From positions 930,001 through 994,000 of the forward strand of contig OY969693.1 in NCBI GenBank assembly GCA_963701995.1: a stretch of 64,000 nt of DNA. Direction: 5' to 3'. Numbering within the stretch: the first letter of the stretch is position 1; each line of letters opens with the position of its first letter. This DNA comes from Methanoflorens sp963701995 (GTDB lineage: Archaea; Halobacteriota; Bog-38; Methanoflorentales; Methanoflorentaceae). Below the pieces are notes generated by a model. That model was not told where the DNA came from and made no database searches. It was given only the letters and a program-made list of their open reading frames with translations. The position numbers and the translations under genes are program-made. Shown here piece by piece: positions 44,079-52,455 of this stretch.

Positions 44079-44261
44079 CTAGTGGCGTCGTAACCACGCA
44101 GCGACGAAGGATATGACGAACAGTATGACGAATATTATTACCACAAGTGAAACAGCACTCCACGCGATTCCAGCTACGCCAGACAGCCCGAGCAAGCCCG
44201 CAACAACTGCAATTATCAGAAAAATAATTGCCCAGTAGATCAAAGAGCCACGCCAAGCCAT
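44079..44261 (-). CDS. DUF1328-type small membrane protein
   Basis: 60 residues from ATG 44261 (MAWRGSLIYWAIIF), chosen because GGAGGT stands six bases upstream; GTG 44264 is less likely. Two hydrophobic helices: LIYWAIIFLIIAVVAGLLGL and VVIIFVILFVISFVAAWL, ending RRH. Similar to the YtjA/DUF1328 family. Function unknown. Confidence 0.75.
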   Translation of the reverse strand: MAWRGSLIYWAIIFLIIAVVAGLLGLSGVAGIAWSAVSLVVIIFVILFVISFVAAWLRRH

Positions 44262-44369
44262 CACTCCACCTCCACTGTTAAATCTCTGAAATTGTATATA
44301 AGCATTTTCTTATCGCTCTTTTGTCAAACGACCGCGCAAGAAGCGAAGAATAGAAGACTCGCCCGCAGC

Positions 44370-45389
44370 TTACGGCACAAGCGGCACGCCGTAACTGAAC
44401 TCTTCAAACTCGAGGACATACGCCCACAACATCTGATCGGTGCACGAAGCGGTGAATGACTCGCTGTTTTGAGAGAGGGAGAACTCTTTGATTTCTGCTA
44501 CCACCTCGCGATCGCATTTGCCGCAGTTGTGCGGTCCCCGCCGTGTGCCCCCTCCGACGGGATCGCAGATGACAGTAGCAGTCTCTTGCGTCCGCTTCAG
44601 GACTTCCACTGCGGACCACAACCACGGGGGCCTATACAGGCCCTTTTTCCAAAGCGCCTCAACCAAAGTGCCTTTTTGCACGTTGCACAAGTTCAACGAG
44701 ATTGTGTCTGCGTGCGGGGCAGCATCTTGTATGGATTGGGTAGCATCTTCCAAGGCTTCTAATTCTGTCAGGAAAGGCGGCTTCAGAAGCAGATAAGCCT
44801 TAACGGTCAAGCCGTCCGAACGTGCGATTTTGGAAGCTCTGACAAAGTCACGGAAAGCAAATCCCTTGTTTATAGAATTGTTCCGGATATGGTCGTTCGA
44901 CGTTTCTAGACCGATTGCTACTTCAACATGCTGATTTGATCTTACGACGTCATCCAAAATCTCAGACGTCACGAATTCCGGTCGGCTCTCGACGATGACC
45001 TTCGGCGTATCCGCTAAAGCGGACAAGATAGCGTCCCGCGCGTCAATCGGCAACTCTTCTTGATCGAGGAAGCTGCCTGAGGTGAAGAGCTTTACAATCT
45101 TAAACGCCGTACCGTAGCGTGCAAGCACCTCGAACAGTTGTTTTTGAATATCCGAGCTTTGGGCGTCAGGATTCGCGTCGGCGATGTAGCCGCACATTGT
45201 ACAGCCATCACGGCGCGCCCAGTAGCAGCCTTTGGTCGTCAGAAGGACGGTCAGAGAGGGCACGATCTCGCCGTTGAGCAGATCCAAGCCTGTCCACGCG
45301 AATCGGTCATTGGCTCGTGTGCGCTGGCGGCTTGTTCCTGATGCAGCCTGACGCGGATAGCGCCTGCGCGACGCTCGAGCTGTTTTCAT
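44370..45389 (-). CDS. Archaeosine radical SAM enzyme RaSEA
   Basis: 339 residues from ATG 45389, whose ATGA overlaps the arcS stop. Radical SAM cluster in KGCYWARRDGCTMCGYI (C-x7-C-x2-C), then LFTSGSFLDQEELP and VEVAIGLETSND. It belongs to the TIGR01210-type group identified as RaSEA, which works with ArcS: ArcS adds lysine to preQ0 in tRNA, and RaSEA splits it to give archaeosine. Its place beside tgtA and arcS agrees. A longer frame to 45449 overlaps arcS and is not needed. Confidence 0.9.
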   Translation of the reverse strand: MKTARASRRRYPRQAASGTSRQRTRANDRFAWTGLDLLNGEIVPSLTVLLTTKGCYWARRDGCTMCGYIADANPDAQSSDIQKQLFEVLARYGTAFKIVKLFTSGSFLDQEELPIDARDAILSALADTPKVIVESRPEFVTSEILDDVVRSNQHVEVAIGLETSNDHIRNNSINKGFAFRDFVRASKIARSDGLTVKAYLLLKPPFLTELEALEDATQSIQDAAPHADTISLNLCNVQKGTLVEALWKKGLYRPPWLWSAVEVLKRTQETATVICDPVGGGTRRGPHNCGKCDREVVAEIKEFSLSQNSESFTASCTDQMLWAYVLEFEEFSYGVPLVP

Positions 45390-46426
45390 CGCGCCTCCAC
45401 GTGCCGCACAGCGACAGCGGCACCTCTTTTTGACGCTTGCATCTCCCAACCGCTCATAAGCGCTCTCCCGACTGCAATGACGCGCTCGTTGAGCACGATC
45501 ACCTCGTCGAAAGGCCGTATTTCCGGATCGGCGTTGAGCACGCCAATGGCAAAAACCGTTCCTTTCGGTACAAAGTCATCGATGCGTACGCAATATCGAT
45601 TTTCGATTGCGCGAAGATACCGTCGGGCGCCTTCGATTGTCAGGGCAAGAGTGCAGTACTTACCTGCGATGGTCGCTATGCGCGTTCCGCCGTCTGAGGC
45701 GTAGTAAGTCGGGAAAAGACCGCGGACCTTCGAACTCTCTGCAAAAATAGCCGTCGAAGCGTGCGGGCCAAATTCATAATCGGCGAGATCCTGTAGGTAA
45801 TCAAACCGTAAATCGCGCCGCTTAGGTGAAGATTCGACTATAAGCTTCTGCGCGACCGCGCACAAGCGTTGGAGGGAATCGGAACTGAGAATATTCTCGT
45901 CCTCGACAGTATGGACTAGATCAACTCCGAGTGCAGCCGCCGCTTCGTCGCATACCTTTCGGTAGGGGCCACTCACGTGTGCCACCACCGTGTCGAAGGC
46001 GTTGGCCTCGAGATACTTCGTGAGACGTCCGATCACCCACTCACTCTCGTCACACGTCCATTTGCCGGTAACCGGTATGTCGTAGTTGCTGGCAGGGTAC
46101 ATGATCTCGAGGCCGCGGGGAACGATGCCGATAGGCGACGTTACTATCGCCTCGTGCAGAAACTGGCGCAGTTTGTCCAAACGTTTAAGAATAGTCCTGT
46201 GAGATCGGGACCGCGAGTATGGTTTGCGCGCCGAGCAGGGAAGTAGCAGGAGGATTCCACCTCTCTTATTAAGCCGCTCGATGACGCGTTCGCCGAATCG
46301 GAGTATTTCTGGCCGATTCAGCGATTCTTGTGAACACGCGAGTAGCGTGGCCGTACGTACGATAGGTGATCGGCGCTCAAAGTAACTATGCTCCTCGTCC
46401 AGCAACCGCAGCAGTGCTGTTAGCAT
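45386..46426 (-). CDS. arcS: ArcS, C-terminal fragment (DUF5591 and PUA)
   Basis: Open frame of 346 residues from MLTALLRLLDEEH. It contains the DUF5591 signature LLPCSARKPYSRSRSH, DIPVTGKWTCDE, and a C-terminal PUA domain (LTIEGARRYLRAI, VLNERVIAVGRAL). ArcS transfers lysine to preQ0 base 15 of tRNA. In the same frame upstream of this methionine (to about 46535) the sequence reads LSAHNRQALKAELCVTREN, as expected of uninterrupted ArcS, so this is the downstream half of a frameshifted gene and not a natural short protein. It overlaps RaSEA by four bases. Confidence 0.85.
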   Translation of the reverse strand: MLTALLRLLDEEHSYFERRSPIVRTATLLACSQESLNRPEILRFGERVIERLNKRGGILLLLPCSARKPYSRSRSHRTILKRLDKLRQFLHEAIVTSPIGIVPRGLEIMYPASNYDIPVTGKWTCDESEWVIGRLTKYLEANAFDTVVAHVSGPYRKVCDEAAAALGVDLVHTVEDENILSSDSLQRLCAVAQKLIVESSPKRRDLRFDYLQDLADYEFGPHASTAIFAESSKVRGLFPTYYASDGGTRIATIAGKYCTLALTIEGARRYLRAIENRYCVRIDDFVPKGTVFAIGVLNADPEIRPFDEVIVLNERVIAVGRALMSGWEMQASKRGAAVAVRHVEAR

Positions 46427-46502
46427 CGGGGCAGTTCTGCATCGTCCCTCGACAAGCTCTCGCAGAGTCCCGCGCTCGATGTTCTCGCGCGTAACACAGA
46501 GT

Positions 46503-47072
46503 TCAGCTTTGAGGGCTTGCCTGTTGTGCGCAGACAGTACCTGTCACCCTCTGCTCTGGCGGGAGGTCGGCTACGTTGACGCCACTGCAGGCGTCGCACA
46601 AACAATAAGAACGAGAAATCGCGTCAAACTGACGTTCGCCTTCAGCAAAAAGGAGATATCCCTCGCGCGCCTTGACCTCTGCCATAATTGGGTCAACGAG
46701 ATCCACGCCCGCATAGACGAGCAAGCTCACGTTGTTCGGGGTCGCCAGCGCCGGGACATAAAGCGCTGAATCAGGGTTTGTTGATTCTCTAGCTCTTACA
46801 AGCGCTTTGGTGAGGCCGCGCGGATCATCGCTAAATCTCGGCGCACCTCCAAGAATGACAACGTCGGCATCAATTCGCTCTGCCCTAGGGGCTTCCTGAC
46901 TTGTGATGACCGCTACGTCGAGCTCAGCTTTGTGAATCGTCAACGCGTGTAGGAACTCAAGTTCCTCTTTTGAGTCGAAGCTAGAAGGGGTGGTAAGCTC
47001 TTCACCTCGCCACCTGAGCGTTCCGAGGCGGGCAGCTCCGTCCCGCCGTGTCACCTCAAACTGTCGCGGCAT
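46503..47072 (-). CDS. arcS: ArcS, N-terminal fragment (TGT-like domain), frameshifted
   Basis: 189 residues. TGT-like N-terminal domain of ArcS: MPRQFEVTRRDGAARLG, VVILGGAPRFSDDPR, VYAGVDLVDPIMAEVKAREG, CDACSG. After about PPEQRV the frame goes off family and stops 17 residues later. The continuation is found one base out of frame, so a single indel near 46531-46550 splits the gene. Either the gene is broken or the base call is wrong. It starts six bases after the tgtA stop. Confidence 0.85.
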   Translation of the reverse strand: MPRQFEVTRRDGAARLGTLRWRGEELTTPSSFDSKEELEFLHALTIHKAELDVAVITSQEAPRAERIDADVVILGGAPRFSDDPRGLTKALVRARESTNPDSALYVPALATPNNVSLLVYAGVDLVDPIMAEVKAREGYLLFAEGERQFDAISRSYCLCDACSGVNVADLPPEQRVTGTVCAQQASPQS

Positions 47073-47078
47073 GTCCTC

Positions 47079-48515
47079 TCATAAGCGTAAGAGCGTTGCG
47101 AAGGAGCTTAATTCGGCGAGCGCGTCGTGAACCCACCCCTCATCATAGGCGAAGGTCGCTTCGACATTTTTGGACTTAATAAACTCGATCAGGTTTCTCA
47201 TAGCGGATTTGATTGAGGCAGCGTCTGGGTCTGGAACTTCAGATTGCCCAATAGGATAGGTTTCGGCTAGTTCTGGTGGATAAGGGCCAAAAGGCGCTTT
47301 CATAAGCAGGGTCGTATCGAACTCGTGTTCCATAGTCCGTGTCTTCTGCCTGTTGGTCGTGACGAGCACTCGGCCGGTCAGGTCAAGTCTGTTGAGCTTC
47401 TTCACGTAGCGCGCAACTTCTGGCCGCGCGGCAGATTCTGTGCTAGTATAAATGAAAGACCGCTTCAACGGTTCGATGGCTTCGAAGGAGGCAAAGCCCT
47501 CTTGGATCGTTCGCAGGGCTTGTAGTAGCGCTGGATGTCGGCATCGCCTCTCCACGAGCTCCCAGAGTTGTCCGTCGAGTATCGCTTGTTTGATGGTCCT
47601 GAGCTCACTGAATGAAACCCAAAGATTGTGTTCGGCAAGTTCCCGTTCCGTCAGCTTCCGATCTCCAGAGGAGCAGACCGGACACGCACACGGCAGGTAA
47701 GCTAAATCTTTGAGCTTGTGAGTGCCGCTTGGCGTCAGATAGCGCCCATCTCTCGCGTAAAGCGCATAAGCGGCCGAATCGAACAGGTCACAGCCTAACG
47801 CCACTGCGAGGGCGAACATCATGGGATGTCCTGCTCCAAACAGGTGAACAGGCTTATTCAACGCCAGTCCAGTCTTGCACGCCATAATGACGTTGCTCAG
47901 ATCAGCGTACCGATAGGATTCCATGAGCGGAACGACGGCACCGATAGGGTAGACGTCGGCGCTGAGCTTGCTGAGCAGCCCCGCATACCGTTCTCGCAAA
48001 TCGAGGTGGGTCGAGCCTTGGATGGGCGCTGCTAAGAGCATGTCGGTGCCGCTGCACCTTGTTGCCTCTTGAATGCGTTCGAGCGTCACGTCAAGCTCCC
48101 TGAGCGCACGGTGATGTGCAACGTCTGGGGGTGTCGGGATATCAATTGGAGTTCCGATGTCCGACCCTGCATCGCGCTGGAACGCTACTATCTCTTCTGA
48201 ATGGATCTCTATCTCACCATACGTGGCGAGTTGAAACGATCCCGAATCAGTCATTATCGGCCCGTCAAATCCGAGCAAACTGTGAATCCCCGCGGAGAGC
48301 GCCGCTTCCCGCATACGGGGACTCCGGTAAATGATATATGCGTTGGTCATGAGCGCTTCGGCTCCGAACTGGCGCATCTCGCTCGGCGCGATGAGCATTA
48401 GGTTGAGATTTACAACCGGGAGTAAAGCTGGCGTTTCGATGTGGCCGTGTGGCGTATCAAGCTTGCCAATGCGCCCGAATACGTCCTTGTGTGTGATTTC
48501 AAATCGATCAGGCAT
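47079..48515 (-). CDS. tgtA: Archaeosine tRNA-guanine transglycosylase
   Basis: 478 residues from MPDRFEITHKD, overlapping the previous gene by eight bases; the extra 15 residues to 48560 are not family-like. First catalytic Asp in MTDSGSFQ (Asp90), second in CDLFDSAAY, zinc site CACPVC plus a downstream His. C-terminal domains C1/C2 are present, but no PUA domain. It swaps guanine-15 in tRNA for preQ0, the first step of archaeosine. Followed by arcS and the radical SAM gene. Confidence 0.95.
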   Translation of the reverse strand: MPDRFEITHKDVFGRIGKLDTPHGHIETPALLPVVNLNLMLIAPSEMRQFGAEALMTNAYIIYRSPRMREAALSAGIHSLLGFDGPIMTDSGSFQLATYGEIEIHSEEIVAFQRDAGSDIGTPIDIPTPPDVAHHRALRELDVTLERIQEATRCSGTDMLLAAPIQGSTHLDLRERYAGLLSKLSADVYPIGAVVPLMESYRYADLSNVIMACKTGLALNKPVHLFGAGHPMMFALAVALGCDLFDSAAYALYARDGRYLTPSGTHKLKDLAYLPCACPVCSSGDRKLTERELAEHNLWVSFSELRTIKQAILDGQLWELVERRCRHPALLQALRTIQEGFASFEAIEPLKRSFIYTSTESAARPEVARYVKKLNRLDLTGRVLVTTNRQKTRTMEHEFDTTLLMKAPFGPYPPELAETYPIGQSEVPDPDAASIKSAMRNLIEFIKSKNVEATFAYDEGWVHDALAELSSFATLLRL

Positions 48516-49086
48516 CGCCACCTCGTGGCATGACGATGATCTTCCTGATGCGGGCATCAAAAAAGTTGTTCATGTGCGCGGGACGTATCACTACCGCTGT
48601 ATCGGAACCGCTGCCTGTGCCGCCTACGGCGACAACGTCGGCGATAGGTATAGCCCCGGCATCGGCTGCCATAATAGCTATCTCCACGCACACTTTGAGC
48701 CCGTGTCCAAGAAGTGAACGAAGGGCTTCTGCGATAGTCTCGACGCGCGAAACCCCGCCGAACTTCCCAGAGATACTCCTTTCGATTCCCGAAAGCACGT
48801 GTGATTGGGTCAGCACCGTGATTCCCTGCAGCTCGAGCTTTTTCCGTTTTTCCGCGTCGAAACGCTGCGCGCCTTCTTGACTGAAACCTGTGTGGTGTGT
48901 TACGACGATGAGTTTTGCCTTGTTTTCGAGCGCTTTTGCAAATTTAGTCGCGGTGGAGCCCGTCGTACTAGCTACAACGACTCGCTCGAGACCGCTGCTT
49001 GCTATATAAGTCTCTACGGCGCTGATTACGACTTCAGTGTTTTGAGGACCGGGCCTTTCTAGATAAATGATCTCTTCTTTTCTCAT
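48508..49086 (-). CDS. Pyruvate kinase alpha/beta-domain-like protein
   Basis: 192 residues. One Rossmann-like PK-C domain: ERVVVASTTGSTATKFAKAL, LIVVTHHTGFSQEG, GLKVCVEIAIMAADAGAIP, DVVAVGGTGSGSDTAVVIRPA. Pyruvate kinase itself is absent; this free-standing domain is an archaeal family with unknown function. Its stop overlaps tgtA by eight bases, so it belongs to the archaeosine operon by position. A link to archaeosine chemistry is only inference. Confidence 0.85.
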   Translation of the reverse strand: MRKEEIIYLERPGPQNTEVVISAVETYIASSGLERVVVASTTGSTATKFAKALENKAKLIVVTHHTGFSQEGAQRFDAEKRKKLELQGITVLTQSHVLSGIERSISGKFGGVSRVETIAEALRSLLGHGLKVCVEIAIMAADAGAIPIADVVAVGGTGSGSDTAVVIRPAHMNNFFDARIRKIIVMPRGGDA

Positions 49087-49130
49087 TCCGCATCTTTCGC
49101 CTTCAAGCCAAAAAAAAGAGAAGTTCAGCG

Positions 49131-49700
49131 TTAAGACCCGCGGGTCTTCACCACATCTTTGAGGATTCCGAGGGTCTCTCGAGAGAACATCTCTGCGATA
49201 TCTCTTCCGATGGAAAGGCTTTCGTCCGGTTCGATCCCGAACGAGGTCAGGCTAGTGATGGCGACGCCTTTGGGGGTCCCAGTAGTCGTTACGTTGATCC
49301 CCAGGTGTATTTTTTCGCTAGTTATGCTTGCTGTCGCAATGCTCACCGTGAGTTTCTCGTCAGCAATGTAAAGATCATCACCGGTTCTCGCGGTTTCGAT
49401 ACCGTACATATTGAGGACCGCTTGCGCGGTAATGACGAGCAAGCGCTGCAACAAGTACGAGATGAATATGTTTCCTGGGCTGTCGAAACGCTCAACGATA
49501 AGATGGAGGACATCATCGCCCGTTATCTTAGTTTTACCGCGGAGATCTTCGCAGTCTTTCATGCGCTCTTCTGAGACGTCCATGCCGCCCCTAAAAACGA
49601 TAATAGAATCCCCGAGTATGCCGGAGTGTTTGTAACCCCACAATGGGTCAATTTGTGATCCATCGTAAAATACGGGCTCTTCTAGCACCTCAACGAGCAT
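49131..49700 (-). CDS. DUF366 family protein
   Basis: 189 residues. Start FYDGSQIDPLWGYKHSGILGDSIIVFRGGMDV, then DVLHLIVERFD, ISYLLQRLLVITAQ and a Ser/Ile-rich IADEKLTVSIATAS, read in short blocks; all are points of DUF366. It is an archaeal and some bacterial family without an assigned reaction. It heads the archaeosine operon with a 44-base gap to the next gene and is divergent from the DUF2797 gene. Confidence 0.88.
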   Translation of the reverse strand: MLVEVLEEPVFYDGSQIDPLWGYKHSGILGDSIIVFRGGMDVSEERMKDCEDLRGKTKITGDDVLHLIVERFDSPGNIFISYLLQRLLVITAQAVLNMYGIETARTGDDLYIADEKLTVSIATASITSEKIHLGINVTTTGTPKGVAITSLTSFGIEPDESLSIGRDIAEMFSRETLGILKDVVKTRGS

Positions 49701-49752
49701 AGTCCATAGTCTTTTTCTGAACTTAAATAGTGATGGTCACGGGCTTAACGCA

Positions 49753-49760
49753 TATATAAG
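49753..49760 (+). promoter_or_regulatory. TATA box for a probably leaderless gene
   Basis: TATATAAG centred 28 bases before the GTG at 49784, so the transcript would begin at or next to the start codon. No ribosome binding site precedes this GTG. Confidence 0.6.
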
Positions 49761-49783
49761 ACCTGAAATGAAACCTATTTGTA

Positions 49784-50521
49784 GTGAAGATTATTGGCTT
49801 CTCGTCTCTCGATGCGACGTTACTGGTGTATCCATCTATGGAGACGCTGCCCCTCTCAGGCAGTCTCTCGTTCGAGATCGGCAGGCGAACCTGCATCGGC
49901 AGGTGGCAGGACGGCGTTTATCACTCGTGCGACAGCGCAGAAATTCCGGTTTGCGGGAGTTGCGGGGAGTTAAATGCCTGCGCAATCTGTACCGGCTCGT
50001 GCCTCAAGGACGAAAAAACGTGCTTAGAAAAGCACGCCGTATATATCGCAATGTTCAGGCCCGACATTTTCAAGATTGGTGTCGCGAAAGCCCGCCGACT
50101 AAATGATAGACTGCGCGAGCAGGGCGCGGATTTGGCGGCAGTTTTGGAGCATTTCCCGGACGGCGAACTAGCCAGAAGACGCGAGCGCGAATTGCAGAAG
50201 CGTCACGGCATTAAAGGAACAGTGCGGGAATCTCAAAAACGGCACGTTGATACCGAGCTGGATTGGGCTGCGTGGGAAGCGATGAAAGCCAAAATGAACA
50301 TTTCTAGCGAGATTCCGCTCCATTACTTTGACTTGCCGCTCTGGATGCGGCCGCTGCAGCTCAAGAATGAACTCGTAGGCCGTGTTATCGGCGTAAAGGG
50401 GCGGCTAATCGTCTTGGAAAGAGACGCGACTCTGTACGGCTTTGACCTGAATAATGTCCTCGGCGCAGAAGTTTTTCCCTTTGAAGGTTCAAAAAGGCAG
50501 ACATCACTCAACTCGTTTTAA
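49784..50521 (+). CDS. DUF2797 family protein
   Basis: 245 residues from GTG 49784. Cysteine-rich centre (CGSCGELNACAICTGSC, further Cys near 88) that should bind zinc. Family core: HAVYIAMFRPDIFKIGVAKA, RLREQGADLAAVLEHFPDG, ARRRERELQKRHGIKG. DUF2797 has a GIY-YIG-like pattern (VYIA...KIGV) but nuclease activity is not shown. The start is consistent with leaderless transcription. It opens a run of small conserved genes before the defence island. Confidence 0.82.
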   Translation: MKIIGFSSLDATLLVYPSMETLPLSGSLSFEIGRRTCIGRWQDGVYHSCDSAEIPVCGSCGELNACAICTGSCLKDEKTCLEKHAVYIAMFRPDIFKIGVAKARRLNDRLREQGADLAAVLEHFPDGELARRRERELQKRHGIKGTVRESQKRHVDTELDWAAWEAMKAKMNISSEIPLHYFDLPLWMRPLQLKNELVGRVIGVKGRLIVLERDATLYGFDLNNVLGAEVFPFEGSKRQTSLNSF

Positions 50522-50559
50522 GGTTGCTCGTTACACTTAGATTTCTGACGCAGCGCTGC

Positions 50560-51120
50560 CTATTTTGGCTCGAAGGCGTCTAGTGAATACTGGAGGAGAG
50601 ACGAAGGGTAGGTTATGCGGGTGCCTTCGACTTTCGCAAATGGCGTGAGTTGGTGAACCGTCGAACGAGACGCGTTCAAAATGTGTGAGACCTCCCATCC
50701 AAGCACCAGAAGGTAATCAGCGATAATACGACGATGGCAGCGAGTCCAAAGCACTTCAGCACACATGCAGGCGACCGTTTTTTTTGTGGCAAGAGCGGTG
50801 AGTTCGGATAAGGCTTCAGTGAAAGCGTCAGTCAGCGCATAGTCCGCGTAGTTCTTGAATCCTTTCACCCGCCACGCAGTATTGGGGGACTCATTCGACG
50901 TTTGCGGTCTAAACCCTCCAAGTCCGCTCCCCATCCACGCGTAGTCAATGTCTGATCGCGGGAGCTCATATTCGAGCACCTCTTTGTTGAAGTGCGGATT
51001 GGCGCGCGAGTGGGGGTGGCTGCGGACGTCGATTATCGTTGAAATAGCATAATGCGACAAGACTGAAATGAATTCGTGAAGAGATCGATTTGAATGCCCT
51101 ATAGAGTAGATCACCGTCAT
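50560..51120 (-). CDS. DUF488 family protein
   Basis: 186 residues. Family core: YSIGHSNRSLHEFISVL, TIIDVRSHPHSRANPHFNK, GLGGF, then VACMCAEVLWTRCHRRIIADYL with the C-x-E-x-x-x-x-CHR signature near the C-terminus. DUF488 proteins are widespread and thought to be nucleic-acid or nucleotide enzymes; the substrate is unknown. Intact. The 281 bases on its 5' side (51121-51401) hold no recognisable gene. Confidence 0.9.
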   Translation of the reverse strand: MTVIYSIGHSNRSLHEFISVLSHYAISTIIDVRSHPHSRANPHFNKEVLEYELPRSDIDYAWMGSGLGGFRPQTSNESPNTAWRVKGFKNYADYALTDAFTEALSELTALATKKTVACMCAEVLWTRCHRRIIADYLLVLGWEVSHILNASRSTVHQLTPFAKVEGTRITYPSSLLQYSLDAFEPK

Positions 51121-51401
51121 CGCTCTTAGTGCGTACTACTAGTTGCGCAATAAAGACTCTTTGCATTTGTCGCTCAAGGCCCCGGCTAGCCTCTTCTAAC
51201 TAGAAGATGAACGGCGTGTCAATCGCAAAGCAGATGGCCTCGGCGAGTCAAAGCTCGAGCAAATGTTATATTCTGTGCGCTCATCAACAGTGCGTGACGC
51301 AGACGGATATCAAAGCACACAGAAGAAGTTGTTCAGGCGGTTGTGAGGACCGTGATCTCTCCGCTGCTTCGAAAGTGACTAGATTGTAACCGGAGACGAG
51401 T

Positions 51402-51626
51402 ATGAAGGTTCCAGATACTGAAGCTAACAGGAAAAGCTGTATTTGCGACAAAGGGGATTGTCCAACGTACAATGAGAACGCCCTAACCGATACGCTTTTT
51501 TGCGCTATTGGCGCAAGTCCGAAAAATCCACGACGCGTTAAGTGTCCGTGTGACGTGTGCCCCGTATGGGCAATGTTTGACCTCGGCGATGCCTACTACT
51601 GTATTGAAGGGGCGGCTAAAGAGTAA
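51402..51626 (+). CDS. DUF2769 Cys-rich small protein
   Basis: 74 residues. KSCICDKGDCPTYNENALTD, LFCAIGASPKN and CPCDVCPVWAMFDLGDAYYC carry nine cysteines in the arrangement of DUF2769, an archaeal family likely to bind metal. The function is not known. ATG start; preceding GGAGACGAG is a fair ribosome binding site. Confidence 0.85.
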   Translation: MKVPDTEANRKSCICDKGDCPTYNENALTDTLFCAIGASPKNPRRVKCPCDVCPVWAMFDLGDAYYCIEGAAKE

Positions 51627-51699
51627 CGAAGCTTTTTTAACGCCAAATGTCGCCGGATGTGTAGTGCAGAGGTCAAACCGTAAGAGCCTCTGAAAAGAC

Positions 51700-52124
51700 A
51701 TGTCTGCCGAAGAGAGAAATCGAGCAATTGTGCTGCGCACTTTCGAGCATTCGATTCAGGCGATGTAAGGACGCTCGAAGAAACGACTGCCTAGTTTTGT
51801 CGATCATAACCCTCTGGAAGGTCGATTGCCGGGCGAAAAGGGCACGATGCAAGCGAGTGCCATCTATCGTACTACCTTTCCTGATGCTAAAATCTTCATC
51901 AAAGACACGATCGTGGAGGCTGATAAGGTAGTGATTCGGTGGTCGGGACACGCGACGCACAAGGGGCCCTTCTTAGACATTCCCCCACTGGCGAGCGGGT
52001 AAGCTTGGAAGGAATTACCATTTTCCGCGTCGTGAAGGGCAGAGTTGCGGAGCAGCGGGGCGAGCTCAACTTGTTTAGTATCCTGCGACAGCTTGGTGCA
52101 TTCAGTCTTGACCGGCGATTGTAG
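51700..52124 (+). pseudogene. SnoaL-like polyketide cyclase/ester cyclase pseudogene
   Basis: ATG 51700 begins MSAEERNRAIVLRTFEHSIQ. The frame then meets a TAA at 51766, while GDVRTLEETTA continues one base off; VDHNPLEGRLPGEKGTM to THKGPFLDIPP returns in the first frame, and PTGERVSLEGITIFRVVKGR to the end lies in another frame after about 51985. Together these pieces make one SnoaL-fold protein (about 140 residues), so at least three indels have destroyed it. Confidence 0.7.
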
Positions 52125-52455
52125 GAATAGCGCGATCTGTGCGCACGTTTTGCAGTCAGCGCTTTAACACGGTGAGGTGGCGCTCGTGCTGATTGCACCA
52201 AAACTACACCAAAACTGCACCACCGAAGCGTTTAATAAAATTATAAATATATTTATATTTTAATTAATGAATATATATTTTCCAATCTTTTTTGTAGGCA
52301 ATAGCTGCAGTGTCTATTGCAGTAGTGTAATTATGACGCCTAATAAGACCTGAGTCGGCCCAAGCGGCTTTCGCCGCGCTAGCTTTATGTTAACGAGCTG
52401 CACTTTGTCTAGCGCACATCGCAAAGGCACGAAATAAACTTCGTCGGGTAGCACA
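52125..52455. other. Non-coding stretch before the island, with short repeat and AT-rich block
   Basis: No gene. CACCAAAACT occurs twice in tandem near 52196-52216, followed by CACCACC. From 52230 to 52285 the sequence is almost pure A and T (ATAAATATATTTATATTT and the like), which is far more AT-rich than the surroundings and may hold the promoter for the HD gene or mark a junction. Confidence 0.5.
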
